DNA of 64,000 bases from Glaciecola siphonariae (GTDB lineage Bacteria; Pseudomonadota; Gammaproteobacteria; Enterobacterales; Alteromonadaceae). Positions 8,471 to 17,016 of the stretch are shown piece by piece. Position 1 is the first letter of the stretch. The number at the start of each line of letters is the position of its first letter. The notes beneath the pieces are model-generated. The model did no database searches. It saw nothing but the letters and a program-made list of their open reading frames with translations, and was not told where the DNA came from. The stretch is taken from NCBI RefSeq assembly GCF_042652645.1, contig NZ_JBHSGU010000002.1, positions 682,001-746,000 on the forward strand, in the 5' to 3' direction. A program made the translations under genes and the position numbers.

Positions 8471-8670
8471 TCACCAAAACAAATATTAACCTGCGACTAA
8501 ATATTTAGAAGTCATAGGTACCTTATCACGGTGGTAAGCCAACACAGATAAGTAATAGGGCGATATAACCTTAGATTCGCGATCCCATCTGAGAGGGCAT
8601 CAACCAAGCATTCACTATCAATCATCAATCATCGAGCCAAACTTGACGTCAACGCATTGAATATCAGCAG

Positions 8671-8988
8671 TTAACCATAAATTGCGCTAGCCACCATCCA
8701 CAGACCCGCTGAAATCATAAATAAGTTTTCGGTCACGGAGATAAAACCGAGAGGCACATTGCTATCGCCTCCCACACAAGCGCATTTTAACTCACGTTTG
8801 TCGATGTAAACGGCCTTGAAAACGGAAATAGCGCCAACGCTACCTATAAATAGCGACACTGGGCCAACCAAGAAACCGCTTAAACCTGCAATCATACCAA
8901 TACCGACAAAAGCTTCAGCAAACGGAAAAGTAAACATACACAAAGAAGGGGATATGCCTTGTGAATATGTCTTGTGAATGTGCCTCAT
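8671..8988 (-). CDS. MauE/DoxX-like redox-associated membrane protein, probably N-terminally short
   Basis: The 105 residues hold three hydrophobic segments and the sequence KCACVGGDSNVPLGFISVTEN. This Cys-x-Cys plus proline loop is typical of the MauE/DoxX-like membrane proteins that accompany thiol redox systems. Full-length family members usually have four membrane segments and about 130-150 residues, and the first helix appears to be missing. The N-terminal 15 residues look unlike a membrane start. No frame upstream supplies the missing part cleanly, so the gene may be truncated or the start may be damaged. It stands alone between two longer spacers, which supports decay rather than an operon role. 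Confidence 0.5.
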   Translation of the reverse strand: MRHIHKTYSQGISPSLCMFTFPFAEAFVGIGMIAGLSGFLVGPVSLFIGSVGAISVFKAVYIDKRELKCACVGGDSNVPLGFISVTENLFMISAGLWMVASAIYG

Positions 8989-9223
8989 AAATATTACTTG
9001 TGAATAACTTTGGGATAATATTTAATTTAACATAATATACATTATACGCAATTATATAATATGTGGATAAATATAAATGCGCTCTGAAAACTTGCATTGA
9101 GCTGTGTAAGCTTCTGATTTAATGAAATAAAATGAATCTTTTCAGATTTTTGATGTGTCGCTACGTTGCTGATATGTACACCTACCACCAAAGACATTTC
9201 GTTCACGTAGGATAACGTTGTTA

Positions 9224-10918
9224 TTAAATGTTTAAGCGCTTGAGCTCGTCTACAGCAAAGTCTACTGCTCTTGCAGTCAATGCCATATAAGTTACTGACG
9301 GATTTTTACAGGAGCCCGAAGCCATCGATGCACCATCGGTTACAAACAGATTTGGAATATCGTGTGATTGATTCCATTCATTAAGTACTGAGGTAGTTTT
9401 ATCTTTTCCCATTCTTGCAGTGCCCATCTCATGAATGCAGTCGCCAGGAATATATGCGTGCCCGTGATCATAAGGCTTGATATTAACCGCGCCGGCCGCC
9501 TCAAGCATATCAACAGCCGACTGGCGCATGTCCTTTCGCATCTTTTTCTCATTTTCGCCAAATTCTGCGCTGATATACAGCGTTGATAAGCCGTGTACGT
9601 CTTTCTTATCGCTATTTAAACGAACATGGTTGTTCGGATTGGGCAAGCTTTCGCCAAAGCTCAAAAACTCCATTGTCCAGTCGCCCGGCGTGCGTAAAGC
9701 ATCTTTGAAATCAGCGCCAATTCCTTTCTGAGATTGACCTCTGCGCCAGTCGGCTCTGCTTGCCCAGCCTTGGTAATTAAATCCTCGAAGGTAGTCAGTT
9801 TCTTGTTTTTCTAGGTTTCTAAAACGAGGAACAATTATTCCCGTTGGTCGGCTTCCGTAGTAATAGCTTTTATCAAAACCCTTAATTTGACCTGATGCCC
9901 CAACTCGATAATGTTGGTCAATAAGGTTTTTCCCTAGCTCACCACTTCCATTGGCAAGCCCATTTGGAAAGCTTGAATTTGCTGAGTTGAGTAGTAACCA
10001 CGTTGAGTTAAGCGTTGATGCACATACAAAAATAAGCTTGGCGGTATATGAATGTAGCGCGCCCGTGCTTGTATCGAGAACCTCTACACCACTTACTCTG
10101 TTTTTATGCTCATTATAGGTAATTCGGGTAACAACAGAGTTAGCTCTAAGAGTAAGATTTCCCGTTGCGTGTGCTGCAGGGAGTGTGCTGCTCAAGCTTG
10201 AAAAATACGCTGAGAACGGACATCCTCTGGCGCATAAATTGCGATATTGACAAGGTCCCCTTCCCTTGTGAGCTTCGCTTAAATTTGCAACGCGCCCAAT
10301 GGTTAATACTCTATCTTTCCATTTTTTTGCCATCGCCTTTTTAACATGCAGTTCAACGTCATTCATTTGCATCGGCGCTAAAAACTGACCATCAGGTAAT
10401 TGGGCGAGCCCTTCTTTTTTGCCGCTCACGCCGATAAAGCGTTCTACGTAATCATACCACGGTGCAATATCTGCGTAGCGAATAGGCCAGTCTATTCCGT
10501 GACCGTCTTTCGCATTAGCTTCAAAATCAATTTCTGCCCAACGAGAGCATTGTCTGCCCCAAGTGATGCTTCTTCCGCCTACTTGATAGCCCCTAAACCA
10601 ATGAAAAGGTTTATTATCTGGTGTTGTGTAAGGATGCTCAGAGTCTTTTACCCAAAACGGCTTAGTGCCCTCATTAAACGCATACACTTTTGATTGAATA
10701 GGATAGTCTTTAAGTGTATCTGCATCGACTTTACCGCGTCCGTCAAAGCCCCATGGTGGTGTCATGGCACTCGAATAGTCTTTGACATGCTGAACGTCTT
10801 CGCCTCGCTCTAAAACAAGCGTTTTAAGCCCTTTTTCGCTTAGCTCTTTTGCCGCCCAGCCTCCGCTAATACCAGAGCCGATGACAATAGCATCATACTG
10901 TGAGTTTTCACTTTTCAT
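9224..10918 (-). CDS. GMC-family FAD oxidoreductase (gluconate 2-dehydrogenase-like large subunit)
   Basis: This is a 564-residue FAD-dependent alcohol/polyol dehydrogenase of the GMC family. The ADP-binding motif GSGISGG is near residue 13. A Cys-rich patch (GPCQYRNLCARGCPFSAYFSS) lies near residue 235. The C-terminal catalytic region has a His in GDCIHEMGTARMG and the NPSVTYMALTARA motif. Together with a subunit-3 gene this matches membrane-linked sugar or alcohol dehydrogenases that pass electrons to a cytochrome c subunit. No such cytochrome is nearby. The start is supported by an AGAGG site. It lies nine bases downstream of the subunit-3 gene on the same strand, so they form an operon. 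The substrate cannot be assigned. Confidence 0.88.
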   Translation of the reverse strand: MKSENSQYDAIVIGSGISGGWAAKELSEKGLKTLVLERGEDVQHVKDYSSAMTPPWGFDGRGKVDADTLKDYPIQSKVYAFNEGTKPFWVKDSEHPYTTPDNKPFHWFRGYQVGGRSITWGRQCSRWAEIDFEANAKDGHGIDWPIRYADIAPWYDYVERFIGVSGKKEGLAQLPDGQFLAPMQMNDVELHVKKAMAKKWKDRVLTIGRVANLSEAHKGRGPCQYRNLCARGCPFSAYFSSLSSTLPAAHATGNLTLRANSVVTRITYNEHKNRVSGVEVLDTSTGALHSYTAKLIFVCASTLNSTWLLLNSANSSFPNGLANGSGELGKNLIDQHYRVGASGQIKGFDKSYYYGSRPTGIIVPRFRNLEKQETDYLRGFNYQGWASRADWRRGQSQKGIGADFKDALRTPGDWTMEFLSFGESLPNPNNHVRLNSDKKDVHGLSTLYISAEFGENEKKMRKDMRQSAVDMLEAAGAVNIKPYDHGHAYIPGDCIHEMGTARMGKDKTTSVLNEWNQSHDIPNLFVTDGASMASGSCKNPSVTYMALTARAVDFAVDELKRLNI

Positions 10919-10927
10919 GACTACCTC

Positions 10928-11518
10928 TTAATTGGTAACAAAGAGCAAGCTCGATTCATTCACTATTACCTTTGGGTCATATCTTCCAGGTACGGGATGA
11001 TAGTTCAAAAAGCCTGTCATGACGGATTCGCTGGTAAAATAGCCTAATAATAGACACTGCTTAAATAAGGTGTAGAAGCGTAAAATATCGCTTGGATTTT
11101 CACTATTGGCTGGTTTAAAAGCATCACCGTCAATATGCGTAATGATGTTCTTTTGAGTAGGTCCGTCAGACATAATGAAAGCGGTGTACATATTGTCAAA
11201 CGTCATGAGCCCTTTCAGGAAGTGTTCTTGATCATCTTCTGAGAACAATTGATTGACAGCATACTCAACAAAATGGTCTGCACCTACCTCACTTGCACTC
11301 GGGGAATCGCTGACCGGTAGTACTATGTCAGCTAGTGTTTTTAACAGACGCTTTTGTTTATTAGATAATAAAGATGCCGTCTTTTGGCCATTCACAAAGT
11401 CTCTTGAGTTCGCATCAGCGTCGTAATTAGTTAGGGTAACTAGGCGAGTAAACGCAGATTTACTGAGTGTCAAGCCCAGGCTTATTGCAAGTGATTTAAT
11501 CATTTGTCGTCTGTTCAA
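10928..11518 (-). CDS. Gluconate 2-dehydrogenase subunit 3-like protein with Tat-like signal
   Basis: The 196-residue product begins with a twin-arginine-type N-terminus (NRRQMIK followed by a hydrophobic stretch, residues 2-20), consistent with Tat export of the folded complex. The middle (KRLLKTLADIVLPVSDSPSASEVG) is the hallmark of the gluconate 2-dehydrogenase subunit 3 family. This small subunit escorts and stabilises the FAD-containing GMC subunit, which has no signal of its own. The GMC gene follows directly, fitting a hitchhiker export of the heterodimer to the periplasm. The partner cytochrome c subunit of the classical three-subunit enzyme is not present here. Confidence 0.82.
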   Translation of the reverse strand: MNRRQMIKSLAISLGLTLSKSAFTRLVTLTNYDADANSRDFVNGQKTASLLSNKQKRLLKTLADIVLPVSDSPSASEVGADHFVEYAVNQLFSEDDQEHFLKGLMTFDNMYTAFIMSDGPTQKNIITHIDGDAFKPANSENPSDILRFYTLFKQCLLLGYFTSESVMTGFLNYHPVPGRYDPKVIVNESSLLFVTN

Positions 11519-11772
11519 TGGGTTCTACTCACTTTATTGTTCTCTGACCGACAACCTATCTTTATTTTTAACAAAGCGCCAAAAGAAGTATGAAGCATCA
11601 TGGCTAGCCGCGCTATAAGCATCTCTGAGTTACATATTAGCCAAGTATTAGCCAGATATTACTTATAGCCAACTAATTTACCCCTAAACAATAGTTGAGT
11701 ATATTTAACTTAACCAGAGCTGAGGTTAATTTAACTCGGTTTAATGCAAGTGCTTATGTATGGATAGCAAAG

Positions 11773-12714
11773 ATGAGTAAAACTAAAATGGGCAAAACAA
11801 AATATAGATGTTTGTTTGGTTTACTTCTGACCACTGTTGGTTTTATTTCAGTTGCCGCAGGCGATACAGAGCCTAAAAGTCAGGCGGCTTTAACGGATAA
11901 CACCCTACCGAATAACACTTTGCCAATAAACACTTCACCGAATAAGAAGGGACTATTGTTTTACGCTAGTTTTGACGAACACCCTGATGCTGATATTGCT
12001 ATGGGTGATGCTAAGGTCTATACCGCGCAGAGTATGAGCAAGCGTTTTGACCTGCGATCTGGCATTGAATCAAAAAATATAGAGCAGCAAACCCATGGTG
12101 GTGTTTTTGGAGGCGCGTTAGTCTTTTCTGAGCACGCGAGTGAGTTTTTAGTATTTAAAGGAGATAGTAATCTTCCATCTAGTGATGACATATTTTCTGT
12201 CACCGTGTCTTTATGGCTCAAAACCTCACCACTTAAACAGCTTCCTAATGAGTATGTCGACCCCATTATGATATTAGATGATGCATGGAACGATGGCTCC
12301 ATATTCGTTGATTTTGATAAATCAGAAACAAAAGATTTTAGGCTCGGGGTATTCTCTGAGTATGTATTTTGGAATCCAATGGATATCGACTTTAACGACT
12401 TCCCAATTAGCGAGCGACCTATGGTGGGTGTAAAATCAGATATCTTTGCAAGCCATGAGTGGACGCATGTGGCGTTAACCATCAACGATATAAATGCAAA
12501 CAGCCCAAGTGTTGCTAAACTATATATAAACGGTGAGTTACAAAATTCTTTTAAGCGGCCCCTAAAAATAGCGTGGAACCCGGCGAATCTGCGCATTGTG
12601 TTAGGTTTAAATTATGTCGGCGCAATTGACGAACTTGCCATTTTCGACAGGCCGCTAGCGCACAATGAAATCGCGCAGCTTTATCTTCATTCGCCCTTGA
12701 TGCCCCTGCCCTAA
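11773..12714 (+). CDS. Secreted LamG/concanavalin-like protein
   Basis: The protein is about 313 residues from the ATG at 11773. The open frame extends back to a TTG at 11695, but those residues are unlike a signal, and the Met at 11773 or 11788 gives a positively charged start followed by a hydrophobic segment (CLFGLLLTTVGFISVAAG). A spacer with an N-T-L-P-type repeat (DNTLPNNTLPINTSPN) follows. Then comes a domain with the features of the LamG/concanavalin A-like fold, including GLLFYASFDEH, VSLWLKTS, HEWTHVALTIND, LYINGEL and AIDELAIFDRPLAHNEIAQLY. Such domains bind carbohydrates or act as enzyme accessory modules. There is no catalytic domain. It is not in an obvious operon. Confidence 0.72.
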   Translation: MSKTKMGKTKYRCLFGLLLTTVGFISVAAGDTEPKSQAALTDNTLPNNTLPINTSPNKKGLLFYASFDEHPDADIAMGDAKVYTAQSMSKRFDLRSGIESKNIEQQTHGGVFGGALVFSEHASEFLVFKGDSNLPSSDDIFSVTVSLWLKTSPLKQLPNEYVDPIMILDDAWNDGSIFVDFDKSETKDFRLGVFSEYVFWNPMDIDFNDFPISERPMVGVKSDIFASHEWTHVALTINDINANSPSVAKLYINGELQNSFKRPLKIAWNPANLRIVLGLNYVGAIDELAIFDRPLAHNEIAQLYLHSPLMPLP

Positions 12715-12759
12715 TACCGTTAGTATTGCTACCACCTAGTTTATCAAAGAGATGTATTC

Positions 12760-13620
12760 ATGCGTGTAGCGTTTATAGGCTTAGGAGCGATGGGCTTTCC
12801 CATGGCCGGCCATGTGGCAAGGGCTGGACATGAAGTACTTGTATTTAATCGAAGTAAAGACAAAGCGCTTTCTTGGGCCAGCCAATATAATGGTCAGGTA
12901 GCTGATACCCCTCGTATGGCAGCTAACAATGCCGACATTGTGTTGGTATGCGTGGGTAACGATGACGATGTTCGCTCAGTAGTTTATGGGGACGATGGTG
13001 CGCTTAGTGCTATGAAGCCTAACAGTATCTTGGTAGACCATACCACCACGTCGGCCCACTTAGCGCGTGAGCTTTCTGAGGCTTGTTCAAAACAACACCT
13101 TGGCTTTATGGATGCGCCAGTATCAGGCGGTCAGGCGGGTGCTGAAAACGGAAAACTTACCGTTATGTGCGGTGCAGCAGAGACTGTTTATAAGCAAACA
13201 TGCGAGGTGTTAAACTGCTATGCACAAAAGCACGCACTGCTAGGTACTGTGGGTAGCGGTCAGCTGTGTAAAATGGTGAATCAAATCTGTATTGCAGGTA
13301 TTGTGCAAGGACTCTCTGAGGCGCTGCATTTTGCCCAAAACGCAGGCTTAAATACAGAGCAAGTCATCGATGTTATAAGCAAGGGTGCTGCGCAATCTTG
13401 GCAAATGGAGAATCGCTCACATACGATGGTAAAACAAGAGTTTGACTTTGGCTTTGCAGTTGATTGGATGCGCAAAGACTTAGGTATTGTGCTTGATGAA
13501 GCCAAACGTAATAAAAGTACGCTTCCAATTACCGCCTTGGTCGACCAATTTTACGCGCAGGTCCAGAAAAATGGCGGTGGTCGTTTTGATACCTCTAGCT
13601 TAATAAGTTTACTAAAATGA
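12760..13620 (+). CDS. NAD(P)-dependent beta-hydroxyacid dehydrogenase family protein
   Basis: The 286-residue product is a member of the 3-hydroxyisobutyrate dehydrogenase/tartronate semialdehyde reductase (GLYR) superfamily. The Rossmann signature GLGAMGFPMAGHV is at residues 7-19. The substrate motif DAPVSGGQAGAENGKL is near residue 118, and the catalytic Lys is in GSGQLCKMVNQ near residue 171. These enzymes oxidise or reduce beta-hydroxyacids with NAD or NADP. The precise substrate is not readable from sequence. It overlaps the convergent yaiI-like gene by nine bases at its 3' end. Confidence 0.85.
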   Translation: MRVAFIGLGAMGFPMAGHVARAGHEVLVFNRSKDKALSWASQYNGQVADTPRMAANNADIVLVCVGNDDDVRSVVYGDDGALSAMKPNSILVDHTTTSAHLARELSEACSKQHLGFMDAPVSGGQAGAENGKLTVMCGAAETVYKQTCEVLNCYAQKHALLGTVGSGQLCKMVNQICIAGIVQGLSEALHFAQNAGLNTEQVIDVISKGAAQSWQMENRSHTMVKQEFDFGFAVDWMRKDLGIVLDEAKRNKSTLPITALVDQFYAQVQKNGGGRFDTSSLISLLK

Positions 13621-14061
13621 GCGTTTAGCCAGTAGCCGGTCGAGATGGTCGGCAAAGGCTTTTCTGTCTTTATTGTTGAGCGGGGCTTGGCCCGAGCTGT
13701 GTATGCCGCTTGCTCGCATCGTTTCCATAAAATCGCGGGTGACTAAGCGGCTTTTAATGGTTTGTTTATCAAACAACTCTCCGCGTGAGGAAAGCGCATC
13801 ACCCCCCTTCTCTATTATCTCGGCAGCCAGTGGAATATCAGACGTAATAACTAAGTCTCCGGCTTCACAGCGACGTACAACCTCATGATCAGCTACATCG
13901 AAACCCGCGGGAACGCTTATATTGCTGAGATAAGATGATGCCGGCAGGCGTATGGCATGGTTTGCAATAAACATGGCATGCACGTGAGTGCGCTGGGCAG
14001 CCTTGCAAATAATCTCTTTAATGGCAACCGGACAAGCGTCGGCATCGACAATAATCTTCAT
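13612..14061 (-). CDS. YaiI/YqxD-family (DUF188) protein
   Basis: This is a 149-residue cytoplasmic protein of the UPF0178/DUF188 family. Hallmarks are the N-terminal IIVDADACPV, ITSDIPLAAEII in the middle, and the conserved C-terminal RKAFADHLDRLL. The fold is PIN-like with an acidic cluster, which suggests nuclease-type chemistry, but no activity is established for the family. Length is normal. It overlaps the end of the convergent dehydrogenase gene by nine bases. Confidence 0.9.
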   Translation of the reverse strand: MKIIVDADACPVAIKEIICKAAQRTHVHAMFIANHAIRLPASSYLSNISVPAGFDVADHEVVRRCEAGDLVITSDIPLAAEIIEKGGDALSSRGELFDKQTIKSRLVTRDFMETMRASGIHSSGQAPLNNKDRKAFADHLDRLLAKRSF

Positions 14062-14114
14062 GGTATTACCTTAATTTTTTAAATGCCCTCGAGCTATGCA
14101 TGGCTTATTCATAA

Positions 14115-15509
14115 CTACAATGCTATGTCTAATACGACGTAACAAACCAAGGCGAGCATACTTGACACCCCAAAGCTAAGCACCGCGCCTTCTTTTACCA
14201 TATCTTTGATGTCTATTTCGCCGGTGCCATAAGCAATCGCGTTCGGCGCTGTGGCAACCGGTAGCATAAACGCACAGCTTGCTGCCATTGCCGCGGGGAT
14301 CATAAATATGGCGGGGTCTACTCCGTAGTTTATTCCGACCAAATACAATATTGGCATTAATAGCGTTGCAGTGGCGGTATTGCTGGTTATTTCAGTTAAG
14401 TAGGTCACGCTTAAACACAACAGCAATAAGGTGATTAAAAGTGGAAACTCAGTAAAACGACTTAAACCATCCCCTATCAGCGTGCTTAAGCCAGATGCGG
14501 TAAAACCGGTCGCAAGCGCAATGCCTCCGGCAAACAATAACAGCATTCCCCAAGGAATAGCCACCGCAGTTTCCCAGTCTAACAAGCGCGAGCCTTTTCC
14601 ATTAGGCACAATAAACATCACTATCACCGCTGCAAGCGCTACCGTGCTATCTCCCGCACCATTTACGCCAAACAACTCACTCCACCCACCAAATGGTGCG
14701 TTACGCGTAATCCATGCAAGCACCGCCAGTCCGAATACGCTCAGCGTTCTGATCTCTTCACTTTGCCAAGGGCCTAATGTTGGCAAATTCACCTGAAGCG
14801 GTCCACTTAAATGACGCGTTAGCCATATTGCCATCATTGGAATGGCGATAATCACGCATGGGATCCCCACCATCATCCAAGTGACAAAGCCAAATTCTTG
14901 ACCCGACTGCTGTTCGTATAGGCCTGCAAAAATCACGTTTGGCGGCGTTCCGATTAAAGTGCCAACCCCTCCTACACTGGCCGCATAGGCAATGCCAAGA
15001 ATAAGTGCGACTTTTAACGGACGCTCTTCGACGGATGCAAGCACTGCCAACGCGATTGGCAGCATAATTAAAACCGTAGCGGTATTTGATATCCACATAC
15101 TGAGTACTGCTGTGGCTATCATAAATCCTAATACTAATCGTTTTTTACTATTCGAACCGATTGCGTTAATCATAATAATCGCAAGTCGTTTATGTACGCC
15201 TGCTTTTTCAAGGCTCTTAGAGAGCATAAATGCCCCCATCAGCAATAAAATTACGTGGCTGCCAAATGCCGCACTGACTTCTCGATGCCCAACAACATTG
15301 AATAAAGGAAGTAATGCGAAGGGCAATAAAGATGTGATGGGTATTGGAAGCGCTTCGGTCACCCACCAAGTGACGGTGAGCACAGTAATAGCCGCTGTGA
15401 TAGCCGCAACTGATTCAAATCCAAAGCTCAAATAACATAAATAGTAAGTAGCTATGGCAAGAGCAGGACCAAGAATTAAATACACACTGGCCTGGGGTCT
15501 AGTTATCAT
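14115..15509 (-). CDS. DASS-family sodium:anion symporter (SLC13-like)
   Basis: This is a 464-residue inner-membrane carrier of the divalent anion:sodium symporter family. Both SNT signatures are present, in WISNTATVLIMLPIA near residue 131 and in EITSNTATATLLMPI near residue 375. These form the paired sodium and carboxylate sites in VcINDY-type dicarboxylate transporters. The sequence is almost entirely hydrophobic with about 11 segments. Likely substrates are di- or tricarboxylates or sulfate. It stands alone, with an upstream spacer shared with the divergent SatD-like gene. Confidence 0.88.
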   Translation of the reverse strand: MITRPQASVYLILGPALAIATYYLCYLSFGFESVAAITAAITVLTVTWWVTEALPIPITSLLPFALLPLFNVVGHREVSAAFGSHVILLLMGAFMLSKSLEKAGVHKRLAIIMINAIGSNSKKRLVLGFMIATAVLSMWISNTATVLIMLPIALAVLASVEERPLKVALILGIAYAASVGGVGTLIGTPPNVIFAGLYEQQSGQEFGFVTWMMVGIPCVIIAIPMMAIWLTRHLSGPLQVNLPTLGPWQSEEIRTLSVFGLAVLAWITRNAPFGGWSELFGVNGAGDSTVALAAVIVMFIVPNGKGSRLLDWETAVAIPWGMLLLFAGGIALATGFTASGLSTLIGDGLSRFTEFPLLITLLLLCLSVTYLTEITSNTATATLLMPILYLVGINYGVDPAIFMIPAAMAASCAFMLPVATAPNAIAYGTGEIDIKDMVKEGAVLSFGVSSMLALVCYVVLDIAL

Positions 15510-15640
15510 GAAACACGCCTGTTGATGAATATTTAAGCAATTTAATTAATTTGCTAATACAAGAAGCAAACATAATAATTTGCGGAATATCTTTTTTTAT
15601 GACATAGTTTCAAGTGTTCCCTTTTGACTAGGTACTGTCA

Positions 15641-16267
15641 ATGTTTATAGCGGTAGAAACAAGTGACTTAGTTCACTCTACTAAAATGTCAGAACAGACG
15701 TACAAACAAGCCATGGATGCGCTGAGAACAGAACTACAGCGACATAATGACGCGTTTAACGCTCGCTTTGATATTTTCAGGGGTGATGCCTTCCAAGTGG
15801 CATACTCCAATCCCATTTATGCCTTTAAAGCGAGTTTGCTCACGCGTTTGAGGCTGATGCACTGCGTCAGCAAACACCCCATCAAACTGACTCAGGCCCT
15901 AGTATTTGGGCATCAGGATAAAATTGAACCGGCATTCTCACAAAGCATGGGAGAGGTCTTTGTTCAATCGGGGCGACTACTTGAGCGCACAAATAGACGT
16001 GATTTAAGCCTCAGTTTACCCAACAATATGCAGGCTATCTCGCTTATTCAGCAATACTTAAACTACTACCTAAGCGGCCTTACACAAAAGCAGTGTGAGG
16101 TGCTCTATTATTATATTGCCGAAGATTTTCCTGAGCAGCACGTTATTGCCGAACAACTGCAGATGACCCGTCAAAACGTCGCGGCGCATTTAAAGCGCGG
16201 CGGCGCTGATTTGTTAAAACAAAGCATCTTATTTTTTGAGTCAACCATTGAGGATTATGCACAATGA
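15641..16267 (+). CDS. SatD-like protein with C-terminal HTH
   Basis: The 208-residue protein resembles the SatD family. The N-terminal half (FIAVETSDLVHSTKMS, then FDIFRGDAFQVAY near residue 46) recalls the fold and Gly-Asp loop of class III nucleotide cyclases. The C-terminal part has a likely winged or sigma-type helix-turn-helix: GLTQKQCEVLYYYIAED, then VIAEQLQMTRQNVAAHLKRG. This architecture suggests a signal-sensing regulator. It is followed by the membrane protein gene at 16264 in an ATGA overlap, a pairing seen for SatD and DUF3307 in other bacteria. The start is an ATG at 15641 with only a weak site. No ligand or target is known; catalysis is not claimed. Confidence 0.65.
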   Translation: MFIAVETSDLVHSTKMSEQTYKQAMDALRTELQRHNDAFNARFDIFRGDAFQVAYSNPIYAFKASLLTRLRLMHCVSKHPIKLTQALVFGHQDKIEPAFSQSMGEVFVQSGRLLERTNRRDLSLSLPNNMQAISLIQQYLNYYLSGLTQKQCEVLYYYIAEDFPEQHVIAEQLQMTRQNVAAHLKRGGADLLKQSILFFESTIEDYAQ

Positions 16268-17016
16268 CCCTGTTTCTTCTCTTACTACTTGTGCACCTAG
16301 TGGCCGATTTTTACTTACAGCGTAAATCTTGGATTGATAGTAAAATTAAGCACAAAGAAAAATCAGTTGGCTTATTCAAGCATGTCTTGACTCATCTGGC
16401 GCTAAACGCCATTGTGCTTTATTCATTTCTAGGTCTGACTGCCACGTTTTTTGTAGTGCTGTTCACAATTGTGTTAACTCACTATGCCATTGATATATGG
16501 AAAACGTATCAGGGCTTTTATTTGAAGTCATTCTTAATTGACCAGTGTGCTCATATCACCATCCTAGCATTGATTTGCGCTTACATTGCTCAGCCTGATG
16601 TTAGCCTTTGGCATGATATTGCGTCTGAATACACGCAGGCCCAGCATTTGATTATTCTCGCGACGTTTTTGTTTGCATGGAAACCGCTTTCATTAATAAT
16701 CCAGTTAATTTTGACACCTTTTACCAAAGACATGAATGCAAATGCGAGTCAGGAGCAAGATAATCCCGGTTTACCTTACGCGGGTGAATGGATTGGCATA
16801 CTAGAACGATTTTTGGTGATTATATTTGTCATGCTCGGGCAATACGCCGGCATTGGGTTTTTATTAGCCGCAAAAAGTGTTTTTCGTTTTGGTGATATGC
16901 GCAGAGAGCAAGACAGGAAGCTAACAGAATACATCATGCTTGGCACACTATTTAGCGTGACCTTGGCCATAGCGCTGGGTTTGTTTGCAATTTATGCTCT
17001 TAAGCTCGTAGCCTAG
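16264..17016 (+). CDS. DUF3307 membrane protein
   Basis: This is a 250-residue integral membrane protein with six or so hydrophobic segments. The N-terminal block LLVHLVADFYLQRKSWIDSKI contains the H-x-x-x-D-F-x-x-Q pattern of the DUF3307 family, and another conserved His-Asp pattern is in THYAIDIWK near residue 78. Its ATG overlaps the stop of the SatD-like gene by four bases, so the two are made together. The His/Asp residues inside membrane helices could form a metal site, but this is an inference. The 3' end overlaps the convergent GGDEF-EAL gene by four bases. Confidence 0.72.
   Translation: MTLFLLLLLVHLVADFYLQRKSWIDSKIKHKEKSVGLFKHVLTHLALNAIVLYSFLGLTATFFVVLFTIVLTHYAIDIWKTYQGFYLKSFLIDQCAHITILALICAYIAQPDVSLWHDIASEYTQAQHLIILATFLFAWKPLSLIIQLILTPFTKDMNANASQEQDNPGLPYAGEWIGILERFLVIIFVMLGQYAGIGFLLAAKSVFRFGDMRREQDRKLTEYIMLGTLFSVTLAIALGLFAIYALKLVA

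Noticed and set aside
8915..9097. 60-codon minus-strand frame upstream of the MauE-like gene
   Set aside because: Low-complexity Tyr/Val-rich reading in another frame; it does not supply the missing first helix of MauE in frame.
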